A stretch of 64,000 nt of DNA from Bacteroidales bacterium (GTDB lineage Bacteria > Bacteroidota > Bacteroidia > Bacteroidales > P3): the NCBI GenBank assembly GCA_017480785.1, contig JAFURZ010000013.1, positions 62,001 to 126,000 of the forward strand. The letters run 5' to 3'. Position numbers and translations under genes: made by a program. The notes under the pieces were generated by a model. The model worked only from the letters and a program-made list of their open reading frames with translations. It ran no database searches and was not told where the DNA came from. This document shows, one piece after another, positions 43,731 to 52,906 of this stretch (position 1 is the stretch's first letter; each line of letters starts with the position of its first letter).

Positions 43731-44662
43731 TGAAAGTAGTATTCTTCGGCACCCCCGACTTTGCCGTCGAAAGCCTCGACGCCATCATGCAGTCGCCACA
43801 TGAGGTGGCCGCCGTTGTCACCGTACCCGACCGGCAGGCGGGACGCGGACAGAAAGTAATCTTCAGCGCCGTCAAGCAGTATGCCCTCGACCACCAGCTG
43901 CCCCTGCTTCAACCCGAGAAGCTACGCGACGAGACCTTTCTTGCCGACTTGCGCGCCATCCAGGCCGACTGCTTCGTGGTGGTGGCATTCCGCATGCTCC
44001 CCGAGGCTGTATGGAACATGCCCCCCCACGGAACCTTCAACCTGCATGCCTCGATGCTGCCACGCTACCGCGGCGCGGCACCCATCAACTGGGCCATCAT
44101 CAACGGCGAGCACGAGACCGGCGTCACCACATTCCTCCTCAACCACCGCATCGACGAAGGCTCTGTCCTGATGCAGGAGCCCACGCCCATCTCGCCCGAC
44201 GACAACGCCGGCACACTGCACGACCGCCTGGCCGCCATGGGGCGCTCTCTGGTGGTGCGGACCCTCGACGGCCTTGCCGACGGCAGCCTGGTGCCCACAC
44301 CTCAGCAAGGTACCCCCTGCCCGGCCCCGAAAATATTCAAGGACGACTGCCGCATCGACTTCAGCCAACCCGGCCGGCAGGTCGTCGACTTCATCCGCGG
44401 ACTCGCACCCTACCCCGCCGCCACCATGACCCTCCGCTCGACAAAAGGCGACGAGGTGCCCTTCAAGGTCTTCGACGCACGCTTCCAACCCGCCGCCTCG
44501 GCGGCAAAAAACACACTTTTTTGCGATGGAAAAAAGGTGCTAAAAGTCGGTGTAGCAGACGGATTTGTGGAAATTTTGAGCCTTCAAATGGCAGGAAAAA
44601 AGAAAAATAACGTCGAGGATTTCCTTCGCGGAAATAATGTAATTGACTGGTTACTAGTATGA
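43730..44662 (+). CDS. fmt: Methionyl-tRNA formyltransferase
   Basis: The ATG at 43730 shares bases with the stop of ribH (TGATG). The product of 310 residues has VVFFGTPDFAVESL at the N-terminus, the catalytic region FNLHASMLPRYRGAAPINWAI and the SLLP-like motif, and GVTTFLLNHRIDEGSVL. The C-terminal tRNA-binding barrel is present (DDCRIDFSQPGRQVVDFIRG). It formylates initiator tRNA. It ends just before the HU gene's promoter. Confidence 0.96.
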   Translation: MKVVFFGTPDFAVESLDAIMQSPHEVAAVVTVPDRQAGRGQKVIFSAVKQYALDHQLPLLQPEKLRDETFLADLRAIQADCFVVVAFRMLPEAVWNMPPHGTFNLHASMLPRYRGAAPINWAIINGEHETGVTTFLLNHRIDEGSVLMQEPTPISPDDNAGTLHDRLAAMGRSLVVRTLDGLADGSLVPTPQQGTPCPAPKIFKDDCRIDFSQPGRQVVDFIRGLAPYPAATMTLRSTKGDEVPFKVFDARFQPAASAAKNTLFCDGKKVLKVGVADGFVEILSLQMAGKKKNNVEDFLRGNNVIDWLLV

Positions 44663-44707
44663 TTGAATTATGCAAGTGTAAAATAGTTAAAAAAATGTGA
44701 AAAAAAA

Positions 44708-44740
44708 TTTGGTGCATATCCAAAAAAAACCTTACATTTG
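44708..44740 (+). promoter_or_regulatory. Promoter of the HU gene
   Basis: TTTG (44708-44711) and TACATTTG (44733-44740) with 21 nt between. The ATG follows 49 nt later. Confidence 0.7.
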
Positions 44741-44789
44741 CATCGTGAAATTAATCAATCATTTAATAACCTTTTAAACAACAATCATT

Positions 44790-45077
44790 ATGAACAAAAC
44801 CGAACTTGTTAACGCCATGGCCGCCAAGGCCGGCATGACCAAAGTGGCTGCCAAAGCCGCCATGAACGCCTGCTTCGCCACCATCGCTGAGCAGCTGAAC
44901 AAAGGCGAGAAAGTGACCCTCATCGGCTTCGGCACCTTCAGTGTCGTCGAGCGTAAGGCCCGCACCGCCAAGAACCCGCAGACCGGCAAGCCCGTCAAAG
45001 TGCCCGCCAAGAAGGTCGCCAAGTTCAAAGCCGGCAGCAACCTCATCGCCAAGAAGAAAACCGCCAAGAAGAAATAA
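44790..45077 (+). CDS. HU family DNA-binding protein
   Basis: The product has 95 residues. MNKTELVNAMAAKAGMTKVA is the dimer helix pair. TLIGFGTFSVVERKARTAKN with GKPVKVPAKKVAKFKAG is the HU/IHF signature and DNA-binding arm. A Lys-rich tail (AKKKTAKKK) is added at the end. It is an abundant nucleoid protein, in line with the strong promoter and terminator around it. Confidence 0.96.
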   Translation: MNKTELVNAMAAKAGMTKVAAKAAMNACFATIAEQLNKGEKVTLIGFGTFSVVERKARTAKNPQTGKPVKVPAKKVAKFKAGSNLIAKKKTAKKK

Positions 45078-45099
45078 GGTTTTCTTCTAACCGACTCTT

Positions 45100-45131
45100 G
45101 GAGCGAATTCCCTAGAATTCGCTCCTTTTTT
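45100..45131 (+). terminator. Terminator of the HU gene
   Basis: GGAGCGAATTC and GAATTCGCTCC form an 11-bp stem with a 4-nt loop, followed by six T. Confidence 0.9.
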
Positions 45132-45238
45132 GTACCCTCAAGTCTCTTTTTTTCGAAAAAAATCGGTTCCGAGTGTAAGATTTGCCCCCCTTTGTGCGAC
45201 AATAAGGCAGAACAACAACAAAACAAACAACACCCGAT

Positions 45239-45769
45239 ATGAACACACACAGCAAATCGCGCCTCATGGCATTCGGCCTGCTTATGGCCTTCTTCGTCGC
45301 AGCCATGCTGCTCACCTCTTGTCACAAAGATGACCCCGACCCCCAACCCGAACAGCCCTCTGGGCAGACCGTCACGTTGGCCTCCACCACCTGGGAGGCG
45401 CTGGAGGAAGGGCCATATACCTATAATTATTCGGGCGTCGACATCGAGATGCAAATCCGCATGAACATGGTACTGGACCTCTTTGACCAGGAAAACGGAG
45501 AGCTCTTTGTCGACCTCAACGTCGAAGTACCGGCCGTCCCGGCTGCCGACCAGCACCAGACCTTCACCGAGTCCTGCACCTACACCTTCGACGGCACCTC
45601 GCTCGTCCTCACCAGCAAGGACGCCGACGCTACCGAAGGCGACGACGGCACACTCACCTACCATCCGGAAACCAACACTTTCACCATGCCTATCGACGAC
45701 TCCGATATTGAAGAGATGCTCGGCAAGACGGAACTGACATTCCATCAGACGAGAGGAGGCGCCCAATGA
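45239..45769 (+). CDS. Lipoprotein translationally coupled to a C10 protease
   Basis: The product has 176 residues. The signal peptide ends in the lipobox LLTSC (Cys about 28), followed by acidic residues (HKDDPDPQPEQP). The mature part is beta-rich, with TYTFDGTSLVLTSKD and ELTFHQTR, and has no known catalytic motif. Its TGA overlaps the ATG of the C10 protease gene, so the two are made together. In Bacteroides, inhibitors of C10 proteases are encoded next to the enzyme. This protein could play that part, but the evidence here is only context and size. Confidence 0.75.
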   Translation: MNTHSKSRLMAFGLLMAFFVAAMLLTSCHKDDPDPQPEQPSGQTVTLASTTWEALEEGPYTYNYSGVDIEMQIRMNMVLDLFDQENGELFVDLNVEVPAVPAADQHQTFTESCTYTFDGTSLVLTSKDADATEGDDGTLTYHPETNTFTMPIDDSDIEEMLGKTELTFHQTRGGAQ

Positions 45770-47754
45770 AGCGCCTGCCGACCCTCCTCGTGCTTTTCAC
45801 CGACCTGCTGCTGGCCTCGGCCGTCATGGCCGGTCCCGTGGAACCGGAACGGGCTGCCACCGTGGCACAGAACTTCTGGGCCTCGGTCACACCCCCAACC
45901 AAGTACGCCTCTGTGCTGACCGACCGTAGCCACGAATGGGCCTACCACGGCATCTACCTCTTCACCAACGTCGACGGCGGCTTTGTGCTGGTCGCCGCCA
46001 ACGACGAAGCTATGCCAATCCTGGGCTATTCGCCCAACGGACGTCTTGACCCCGACCACCTGCCCCCGGCGTTGGCCGAATGGCTGCAGGGCTACCAACA
46101 GCAGCTCGACGCCATTGAATCCACTGACAATCAACCCACCACCCGTTTTGCCACCGTATGGCAGACGCTGACGCAAGGCACTCTTCCGGCGGCGACCAAG
46201 GGCACCTCTGTGGCCCCATTGCTCTCCACCCGCTGGGACCAGACCGCCCCCTACAACGACCTCTGCCCCGACGGCACCGTCACTGGATGCGCCGCCACAG
46301 CCCAGGCCCAGCTGATGAAATACTGGAACTATCCCGCCTTCGGCATCGGCAGCCACAGCTACAACTGGCAGAACAGCGTGACACTTAGCGCCGATTTCTC
46401 CCACACGCTCTACGATTGGAGCCACATGCCCGACGCGCCCAGCGCCGCCTCGCCGACTGCCGAGCGTACCGCCGTGGCCACCCTGATGCACCATGTCGGC
46501 GTGAGCCTCGACATGGACTACGGCACCGCGGCCCAGGGTGGCAGCGCGGCCTTGGGCATTGTGGGCATGCCCGGCTACGCCAGCATCGACAACTCGCTGA
46601 AGGACTACTTCGGCTACAGCCCCTCCATGCAGGCCGTCTTCAAGGACTACGGCTACAGCGACGACACATGGCGCTCGCTGCTGAAGGCCGAACTCGATGC
46701 CGGCCGACCCGTCGTCTACGGCGGTCACGCCACCCAGGGCGGACACGGCTTCGTGTGCGACGGCTACGACGAACGCGGCTATATGCACTTCAATTTCGGC
46801 TGGAGCGGCGTCGGCGACGGCTACTACCCTGTCGACTCCATCAGCCCCGGCGTCGGCGGCGTGGGCGGCAACGTCACCTACACCTTCAACCAGAATAACT
46901 CGGCCCTGCTCGGCGTCGTGCCCGACTACCGCATGCGGCTGAGCGACACCCTCTTCGGTTTCACCCGCGACGGCGGCACCGACTCGGTGCTCTTCGCCGT
47001 CGACGACCAGGTCGACGCCACCTGGAGCGTAGCCAGCAGCGCCGACTGGCTCACCGTGTCGCACTCGGCCTTCGCCCACGCCGGATGGGTGCACCTGCAC
47101 GTCGACCCCAACAGCCAACCCGGCGAGCGCGCCGCCTGGCTCACCTTCACCCAAGGCACCGACAGCCTGCGCCTGAAGGTGGTGCAGACCAACTACGACT
47201 CCAGCGAGATGTGCCCGCTGCAGGTGGTGATGCAGGCCACCTACGGCGACGGCTGGCAGGGCGGCGCCTGCCTGACCCTCGAGTCGCGCGAAGGCTACGT
47301 CTTCGGCACCGCCACCCTGGCCTCGGGATCGGAGGGCATGGCCACCATCACTGTGGCGCCCCACGACGTGGTAGCCGTGTGGCACCCCGGCGGAGGCACC
47401 GACCGCTACATCAACTACTACATCCGCAACCAGTACGGCGAGGAGGTGGTCACCGTCGACTACGCCTACCGCAACGGCGGCACGCACCACCTCGAGTGGC
47501 CCTGCGCCCACCTCGACGCCGACCGGCCGCAGACCGCCGCCACCGAATGGAACGTGCGGCCCAACCCAGCCTCCGGGCTGGTCACCGTCGACGCCGAAGG
47601 GCTACTCCGCGTGGAGTTGCTCGACGTCAGCGGCCGACGCGTGCTGACCACAACATGCAACACACTCGACGTCAGCGCGCTGCCGGCAGGCCCCTACTTC
47701 GTGCGCATCACCACCGACAGCCACACCAGCGTGAAACGCATCGTGAAGAAGTAG
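45766..47754 (+). CDS. C10 (streptopain-like) cysteine protease with T9SS type A domain
   Basis: The product has 662 residues. It has a signal peptide (to about 22) and a propeptide like that of SpeB (HGIYLFTNVDGGFVLVAAND). The catalytic Cys175 is in GCAATAQAQLMKYWNYP. His327 is in GGHGFVCDGYDERGYMHFNF. After a BACON-like domain (DDQVDATWSVASSADWLTVS) the C-terminus is a type A sorting domain (WNVRPNPASGLVTVDAEG ... VKRIVKK). It should be exported by type IX secretion and act on proteins at the surface. It is translationally coupled to the upstream lipoprotein. Confidence 0.92.
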   Translation: MKRLPTLLVLFTDLLLASAVMAGPVEPERAATVAQNFWASVTPPTKYASVLTDRSHEWAYHGIYLFTNVDGGFVLVAANDEAMPILGYSPNGRLDPDHLPPALAEWLQGYQQQLDAIESTDNQPTTRFATVWQTLTQGTLPAATKGTSVAPLLSTRWDQTAPYNDLCPDGTVTGCAATAQAQLMKYWNYPAFGIGSHSYNWQNSVTLSADFSHTLYDWSHMPDAPSAASPTAERTAVATLMHHVGVSLDMDYGTAAQGGSAALGIVGMPGYASIDNSLKDYFGYSPSMQAVFKDYGYSDDTWRSLLKAELDAGRPVVYGGHATQGGHGFVCDGYDERGYMHFNFGWSGVGDGYYPVDSISPGVGGVGGNVTYTFNQNNSALLGVVPDYRMRLSDTLFGFTRDGGTDSVLFAVDDQVDATWSVASSADWLTVSHSAFAHAGWVHLHVDPNSQPGERAAWLTFTQGTDSLRLKVVQTNYDSSEMCPLQVVMQATYGDGWQGGACLTLESREGYVFGTATLASGSEGMATITVAPHDVVAVWHPGGGTDRYINYYIRNQYGEEVVTVDYAYRNGGTHHLEWPCAHLDADRPQTAATEWNVRPNPASGLVTVDAEGLLRVELLDVSGRRVLTTTCNTLDVSALPAGPYFVRITTDSHTSVKRIVKK

Positions 47755-47778
47755 CACCCGCCGCCTGCCCACCGCTCC

Positions 47779-47880
47779 GCAACCGGCTTGCCAACGACTT
47801 GCCTGCACCTACCGGGGTAGATGTTGGTAAGTCGTTGGTAAGTTCTTGGTAAGTCGTTGGTAAGTCGTTGGTAAGATATT
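47779..47880. repeat. 11-nt tandem array (GGTAAGTCGTT unit)
   Basis: Six units with 11-nt spacing run from 47816 (GGTAGATGTT, then GGTAAGTCGTT, GGTAAGTTCTT, GGTAAGTCGTT twice and GGTAAGATATT). Upstream, CTTGCCAACGACTTGCC (about 47788-47804) is an inverted partner of the units, so a large hairpin is possible. It lies between the C10 protease gene and the gpsA promoter. Confidence 0.82.
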
Positions 47881-47905
47881 TGATTTTAACACACGTTAAC
47901 TAAAA

Positions 47906-47939
47906 TTTGTTATCAATTCTAAATTAATTCGTATCTTTG
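47906..47939 (+). promoter_or_regulatory. Promoter of gpsA
   Basis: TTTG (47906-47909) and TATCTTTG (47932-47939) are separated by 22 nt. The ATG is 59 nt further on. Confidence 0.65.
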
Positions 47940-47998
47940 CAAATCGAATGCGGCCGCCAGCAGCGGCGGGCCGCGTATGGAAACGAATAGAACACAGA

Positions 47999-48961
47999 AT
48001 GATAGCAATGATTGGCGGTGGCAGCTGGGCTACCGCGATTGTTAAAATACTACTCGAGGACAAGAGCCGCCGACTCAACTGGTGGGTACGCAGCGAAGAG
48101 GTGCGCGATGGCTTGGCCGCAACGAGCCACAACCCCCACCACCTAACGTCCGTAGCCCTTGATGCCAAGCGCCTCCATGTCAGCTCCGACCTCGCCGAGG
48201 TGGTGGCGGCCAGCGACATACTGGTATTGGCCGTACCGTCGGTCTACCTGGCCGAGACACTGGCGCTCCTGCCCTCCGACGCCTACCGTGGCAAGCGTTT
48301 CGTCTCAGCCATCAAAGGATTTGTCCCACAGCAACGCCAGAGCGTGTCAAAATTCCTGGAAGCCACACTGCCGGTCGGAGCCGACAGCATCAGCGTCGTC
48401 AGCGGTCCCAGCCATGCCGAGGAGGTGGCCGAAGGGAAAGCCACGTTCCTTACCGTCGCCTCACACAACCGGCAGCTGGCCGACGAGGTGGCGTCGCTGC
48501 TGTGTTGCAAATACATCCACACGTCGGTGAGCGACGAGGTAGACTCCCTCGAGCTCTGCGGCCTGGCCAAGAACGTCTACGCCGTGGCGGCCGGTCTGGC
48601 GGCCGGGTTGGGCTACGGCGACAACCTCGTGGCCGTGCTCACCACTGCTGCCGCCCACGAACTGCAAAGCCTCCTGCCCGAGACGTCGCTGGCCTTCCGC
48701 CTGCTGGGCGACCTGATAGTGACGTGCTTCTCACGCCACAGCCGCAACCGGGCCCTAGGCGAAGCCGTGGCCCACAGACAACGGCCGGCAGACCACTTCC
48801 GCAACACCGGCATGGTGGCCGAAGGCTACTACTCAGCCGCCGTCATGCACCACATGTCCACCCCATGCACCACCCCCATTGCGGAGGCGGTCTACAGCAT
48901 TCTGTACGAGGACGCCGACCCGCGGAAGAGCATAGACTACCTAATAGACAACGTGCTGTGA
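47999..48961 (+). CDS. gpsA: NAD(P)H-dependent glycerol-3-phosphate dehydrogenase
   Basis: The ATG at 47999 gives 320 residues. MIAMIGGGSWATAIVKIL is the Rossmann nucleotide loop. VVSGPSHAEEV is the family signature and ELCGLAKNVYAVAAGL carries the catalytic Lys. GDLIVTCFSRHSRNRALGE binds substrate. It makes sn-glycerol-3-phosphate for phospholipids. The stop overlaps the GTG of the following acyltransferase, which uses the same intermediate. Confidence 0.95.
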   Translation: MIAMIGGGSWATAIVKILLEDKSRRLNWWVRSEEVRDGLAATSHNPHHLTSVALDAKRLHVSSDLAEVVAASDILVLAVPSVYLAETLALLPSDAYRGKRFVSAIKGFVPQQRQSVSKFLEATLPVGADSISVVSGPSHAEEVAEGKATFLTVASHNRQLADEVASLLCCKYIHTSVSDEVDSLELCGLAKNVYAVAAGLAAGLGYGDNLVAVLTTAAAHELQSLLPETSLAFRLLGDLIVTCFSRHSRNRALGEAVAHRQRPADHFRNTGMVAEGYYSAAVMHHMSTPCTTPIAEAVYSILYEDADPRKSIDYLIDNVL

Positions 48962-50082
48962 AGGACAATTTCGACGACATACGCCCCTACAACGACGACG
49001 AGTTGCCGGAGGCCATGCGGCGCATCGCCGACTGGGACCTTTTCCCGCAGGTCATTCGTTTCATCTACCCCAATGCCGACATCGCCAAGGAGCGGGAGAA
49101 GCTGCTCTCCATCAGGAGCGTGCATCAGTTCCAGTCGACACTGATGAACGATGCCATCCGCCGCATCATCGCCACCACCACGTCTGGATTCACCCATTCG
49201 GGTCTCCAGCACCTCCGGCGTGGCGTGCCCTACCTTTTCATCGCCAACCACCGCGACATCACCCTCGACGCCTTCCTGCTGCAGCACCTGCTCCTCGAAC
49301 ACCGCGACGAGACATCGCACATCGTCTTCGGCAACAACCTGCTCTCCATGCCGGTCATGGAGGACCTCTTCCGCAGCAACAAACTGATACCCATGGCCCG
49401 CGGCGGCAGTCCCCGGGCATTCTACGACAGTCTGCTCCACCTCTCGCTCTACCTCTCCGACCTAGTGACCGTCCAGCACCAGTCGGCCTGGATAGCCCAG
49501 AACAACGGCCGCGCCAAAGACGGCCATGACGTCACGGCGCCAGCACTCATCAAGATGCTCACCCTCAGCCGTCCCGACGACCCGTTGCAGGCCCTCGCCG
49601 ACCTACATCTGGTGCCGCTCACCATCAGCTACGAGTGGGACCCCTGCGACCTGATGAAAGCCACCGAGCTCTACTGCCGACGCCATGGCGACTACCAGAA
49701 GAAGCCCCACGAGGACCTGAAAAGCGTCGTGACCGGCATTATTGGACACAAAGGCAAGGTGCATCTCGCCATCGGAGCCCCCTTGTCGTGTCGCGAGCTG
49801 ACACCGCCCGCCGGCATGCAACTCTTCGAGCATGTGGCCACGGTGCTTGACCGACATATCCAGGGCAACTACCGGCTCATGCCCACCAACTACGTGGCCC
49901 ACAGCCTGCTCACGGGCATCGAGCAGCATGGCCGCTACACCGAGCTGACGCGCTCACAGTTCCTCCAGCGGCTCGAAGCATTGCCCGAGCCCGAGATGCG
50001 ACAGATTATGATTGAAACCTACGCGGCTCCCGTCACCGTCAGTCGGCGTCAGGCAAATCAAAAAAGCGCCCTTCAAAATTGA
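48958..50082 (+). CDS. 1-acyl-sn-glycerol-3-phosphate acyltransferase family protein
   Basis: GTG at 48958 (MKDNFDDIRPYNDDELPEAM) overlaps the gpsA stop and gives 374 residues. The acyltransferase motif is IANHRDITLDAFLL. The spacing His-x5-Asp is a variant of the usual HX4D. The second block is FRSNKLIPMARGGSPRAFYD, and QHQSAWIAQNNGRAKDG corresponds to the EGTRS-like block. It probably acylates glycerol phosphate or a lysolipid, in line with gpsA upstream. The last 44 nt overlap the 3' end of the convergent helicase gene. Confidence 0.85.
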   Translation: MKDNFDDIRPYNDDELPEAMRRIADWDLFPQVIRFIYPNADIAKEREKLLSIRSVHQFQSTLMNDAIRRIIATTTSGFTHSGLQHLRRGVPYLFIANHRDITLDAFLLQHLLLEHRDETSHIVFGNNLLSMPVMEDLFRSNKLIPMARGGSPRAFYDSLLHLSLYLSDLVTVQHQSAWIAQNNGRAKDGHDVTAPALIKMLTLSRPDDPLQALADLHLVPLTISYEWDPCDLMKATELYCRRHGDYQKKPHEDLKSVVTGIIGHKGKVHLAIGAPLSCRELTPPAGMQLFEHVATVLDRHIQGNYRLMPTNYVAHSLLTGIEQHGRYTELTRSQFLQRLEALPEPEMRQIMIETYAAPVTVSRRQANQKSALQN

Positions 50083-51484
50083 GCAGGTAGACGCGCTCTG
50101 TGGCGCGGGTGAAGGCCGTGTAGAGCCAGCGCAGCCACTCGCGGTCGAGCGGCATATCGGGCGGCAGGAAGCCCTGGTCGATGATAACCGTACGCCACTG
50201 GCCACCCTGTGTCTTATGACAGGTGAGCGCGTAAGAGAACTTCACCTGCAATGCATTGTAGTATGGGTTCTGCCTCAACTCGCGCAGCCGGTCGGCTTTG
50301 TGCGGCAGGTCGGCATAATCCTCCATCACCGCGGTATAGAGCTGCTCCTGCTCGGCACCGGTGAGCGAGGGCGACTCGCTGTAGAGGGTCGACAGCAGGA
50401 GCTTGCAGTCGCGCGGCTGCTCGTCGGGGTAATCCACGAAGCGCAGCGTGGCATCGGCAAACCGGAAGCCATAGAGTTCATGCACATTGCGCACGCTGAG
50501 TACCTCCACGATATCGCCATTGGCGATGAAGCCGATGGTGCTCTCCTCGTCGAGCCAATAGTAGTTGTTCTTCACCACCATCAGATAGTCGCCTGCGTTG
50601 ACCTCCTCCTCGCGGAAGAGCACGCTGTTGCGTATCCCCTGGTTGAAGAGGTTGGCCCGCTTGTTGCTGCGGGTGATAATGACCACGTCCTCGAGGGCAT
50701 AGGACTCATACTCGCGGAAGAGGGTCTCCATGAGGTCTTCCCCCATGAGGCGCACCACATCGGCCGCCGTCGAAAACAGAGGCATGCGGGCCTCCTCGCC
50801 GGTGCCGAGGGTGGTTATCTGGGTCCGCAAGGCGGTGGCGTTGGCCAGTATGCCCGACAGCCGCTGCTGACGCACCACCTCGGTGAGTTCGCCACAGGTG
50901 ACGCTCAGCCCGAACGACGCCTGCAGGAAGCGCTCGTCGAGGGCGGGGCTCTCGCTCTGACCCACAGGGGGCAGCTGGGCGCTGTCGCCGATAAGCATCA
51001 GGCGGCAGTGGTTCCCGTCATAGACATAGTCCACCAAATCCTCCAACAGACTCTGCCGCGTGCCGGTGGACTCCAGCCCTATCATCGAAGCCTCGTCGAC
51101 GATGAACAGCGTGTAGGCATGCTTATTGATGGCGCGGACGGTCCGTACCGCCCCCGAAGCATCGGTGGCGGTCATGTATATCTTTTTGTGGATGGTGTAG
51201 GCCGGCCGGTGGGCGTAGCCGCTGATGACCTTGGCCGCACGGCCCGTGGGCGCCAGCAGCACGCAGTTGACACGCACCTGCGGAAGGGTCTGTATCAGGG
51301 CCGAGACGAGCGACGTCTTACCCGTGCCGGCATAGCCACGCAGCAGGAATGCCGACCGCGCCTCGGCATCGAACAGAAAACGGGACATAGCAACACACAC
51401 TTCCCGCTGTCCCTCGGTGGGAGTGTGCGGGAAGTGCGATAGTATAAGCCTGGTGACCGACTGCTCTACGGCGGAGGCAGACAC
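50039..51484 (-). CDS. RecD-like DNA helicase (AAA, UvrD C-terminal)
   Basis: The product has 481 residues. Walker A GYAGTGKTS is at 50-58, APTGRAAKV is motif Ia and LFIVDEASMIG is Walker B. LMLIGDSAQLPPVGQSESPA is motif III, and ALTCHKTQGGQW with WLYTAFTRATERVYL carries motifs V and VI of superfamily 1. It is a stand-alone RecD/Pif1-type helicase common in Bacteroidetes and presumably works in repair or recombination. The start is 3 nt from the stop of secG. Its 3' end overlaps the acyltransferase gene. Confidence 0.9.
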   Translation of the reverse strand: MSASAVEQSVTRLILSHFPHTPTEGQREVCVAMSRFLFDAEARSAFLLRGYAGTGKTSLVSALIQTLPQVRVNCVLLAPTGRAAKVISGYAHRPAYTIHKKIYMTATDASGAVRTVRAINKHAYTLFIVDEASMIGLESTGTRQSLLEDLVDYVYDGNHCRLMLIGDSAQLPPVGQSESPALDERFLQASFGLSVTCGELTEVVRQQRLSGILANATALRTQITTLGTGEEARMPLFSTAADVVRLMGEDLMETLFREYESYALEDVVIITRSNKRANLFNQGIRNSVLFREEEVNAGDYLMVVKNNYYWLDEESTIGFIANGDIVEVLSVRNVHELYGFRFADATLRFVDYPDEQPRDCKLLLSTLYSESPSLTGAEQEQLYTAVMEDYADLPHKADRLRELRQNPYYNALQVKFSYALTCHKTQGGQWRTVIIDQGFLPPDMPLDREWLRWLYTAFTRATERVYLLNFEGRFFDLPDAD

Positions 51485-51487
51485 GGC

Positions 51488-51820
51488 TTACTGCTGGTCG
51501 GCGCCGGTGACAGGCGTAGCCACGGGACTGGCGGCCTGCACAGGGCTGGCATCGCCGGTGGTCGTCACTTCGGTATTGATGGCGTTTTCGGCGTGGTGCT
51601 TCGGAATCGACACCGTGGCGGCAAGGCAGAGCACAACCAGGATGGCGGCGAGCCACCACGTGGCTTTCTCTATGAAGTCGGCCGACTGGCGGGCACCCAA
51701 CACCTGCGTGGGGGCAGAGAAGTTGGCGGCCAGTCCGCCACCCTTCGAGTTCTGCACCAGAACCACAAGTGCAAGCAGCACGCAAACAACGAGAATCAGA
51801 ATGACAATAAATGTGTACAT
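51488..51820 (-). CDS. secG: SecG protein translocase subunit
   Basis: The product has 110 residues. Two membrane helices at about 3-22 and 54-72 flank VLVQNSKGGGLAANFSAPTQ, the SecG signature loop. An Ala/Thr-rich tail follows. It is part of the SecYEG export channel. It lies 19 nt after the TPR-like gene and just before the helicase gene. Confidence 0.94.
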   Translation of the reverse strand: MYTFIVILILVVCVLLALVVLVQNSKGGGLAANFSAPTQVLGARQSADFIEKATWWLAAILVVLCLAATVSIPKHHAENAINTEVTTTGDASPVQAASPVATPVTGADQQ

Positions 51821-51839
51821 ATTATACTTATTATATTAA

Positions 51840-52427
51840 TTACTTAGTGTTTATTAACTCGTTCAAACGCTCAATTCGGGGTGCAAAAATACTACTTTTT
51901 TCGGGATTACGCGCCATTAAATTCTCATAAATCGCCAGCGCCTTATCGTATTTCCCCTGCTTTTCAAGTATAACCGCAAGTGTTTCAGTACCTAACGAAG
52001 CGTCCGGCGTAAGGCTTTTTTTGTCCTTTGTTTCTGCCGGGACGGGGTCGCCGACGGCAGTTTCCGCTCCCTCCGAAGTGGCGATTTGGAGAAAGTTCGA
52101 CAGAATGACGCTCTTCGGGGCCGTCTTGAAGGAAACCTCCTGGAAGGTGTTGATTTCGTTGAGGATATCGAAATTCTGCGCCTCAGCAGTCTTCTGCTTG
52201 GCATTGGCCAGCATGGCGTTGAGTCCCTGCGCGTTGCACATCGACAGCGCCACGGCACGGCGCTGCACGGCCGTGTCGAAGCCGAAGGCATGGTCGGCCA
52301 GCAAGGCTTCCACCCCCACCACCGACGAATAGGGGTATTTGGCCATCATGGCCCGCAGCCAGCCACGGTCCTGCGAACTGTAGCGCTCGCCATGCAACAC
52401 CCGGTCGTTGAATTCTTTCTTATCCAT
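51840..52427 (-). CDS. TPR-like protein upstream of secG
   Basis: The product has 195 residues. The N-terminal part ([20 protein letters not shown]) is helical. The C-terminal part has [20 protein letters not shown], one clear tetratricopeptide motif. No signal peptide is present. Proteins of this layout precede secG in other Bacteroidales, but their function is not known. Transcription probably starts in the AT-rich region beyond 52430. Confidence 0.7.
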   Translation of the reverse strand: MDKKEFNDRVLHGERYSSQDRGWLRAMMAKYPYSSVVGVEALLADHAFGFDTAVQRRAVALSMCNAQGLNAMLANAKQKTAEAQNFDILNEINTFQEVSFKTAPKSVILSNFLQIATSEGAETAVGDPVPAETKDKKSLTPDASLGTETLAVILEKQGKYDKALAIYENLMARNPEKSSIFAPRIERLNELINTK

Positions 52428-52590
52428 TTCGCTTGCTTATTTACACCAATTTAACATCTTTTCACATCGCAGTTTGGATTTGCAAAGGTACAAATAATTT
52501 TTCAATTAGCGGAAAAAGAATTTATTTTCACCCACATTATGTCTCATTACCAGAATATTACATATAAGTTTTATGATTTCGGAAGAAATT

Positions 52591-52624
52591 TTTGTTGTCA
52601 TATCGAAAAAAATATGTACTTTTG
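52591..52624 (+). promoter_or_regulatory. Promoter of rpmH
   Basis: TTTG (52591-52594) and TACTTTTG (52617-52624), 22 nt apart, in an AT-rich stretch that fits a strong ribosomal promoter. Confidence 0.65.
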
Positions 52625-52691
52625 CACTTCCAAATTTGACGGGAAGAACACCCCGAAAACACGTTAAAAGAAACAAATAAAGCAACATACT

Positions 52692-52838
52692 ATGAAGAGA
52701 ACATTCCAACCCTCGACGAGAAAAAGAGTCAACAAGCACGGTTTCCGTAAGAGAATGTCTACCGCCAACGGTAGAAAAGTGCTGGCCGCACGCCGTCGCA
52801 AAGGCCGCAAGAGACTGACCGTCTCCGACGAGCGCTAA
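52692..52838 (+). CDS. rpmH: 50S ribosomal protein L34
   Basis: This is a 48-residue protein. [20 protein letters not shown] and [20 protein letters not shown] are the near-invariant L34 sequence. It is part of the large ribosomal subunit. It is not followed by rnpA here but by an RNA methyltransferase gene. A terminator lies between the two genes. Confidence 0.98.
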   Translation: MKRTFQPSTRKRVNKHGFRKRMSTANGRKVLAARRRKGRKRLTVSDER

Positions 52839-52863
52839 AATGTCACGGCATTGCTGAACGAAA

Positions 52864-52891
52864 GAAGTACCGGAAGATACTTCTTTTTTTT
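52864..52891 (+). terminator. Terminator of rpmH
   Basis: GAAGTA pairs with TACTTC around CCGGAAGA, followed by eight T. It ends 15 nt before the next ATG, so the methyltransferase gene depends on read-through or on a promoter not seen. Confidence 0.8.
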
Positions 52892-52906
52892 ATACCTGAA
52901 CGCAAC

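Noticed and set aside
48502..48957. Upstream extension of the acyltransferase frame into gpsA
   Set aside because: It is an Arg/Pro-rich shadow of gpsA. The GTG at 48958 overlaps the gpsA stop as expected for coupled genes.
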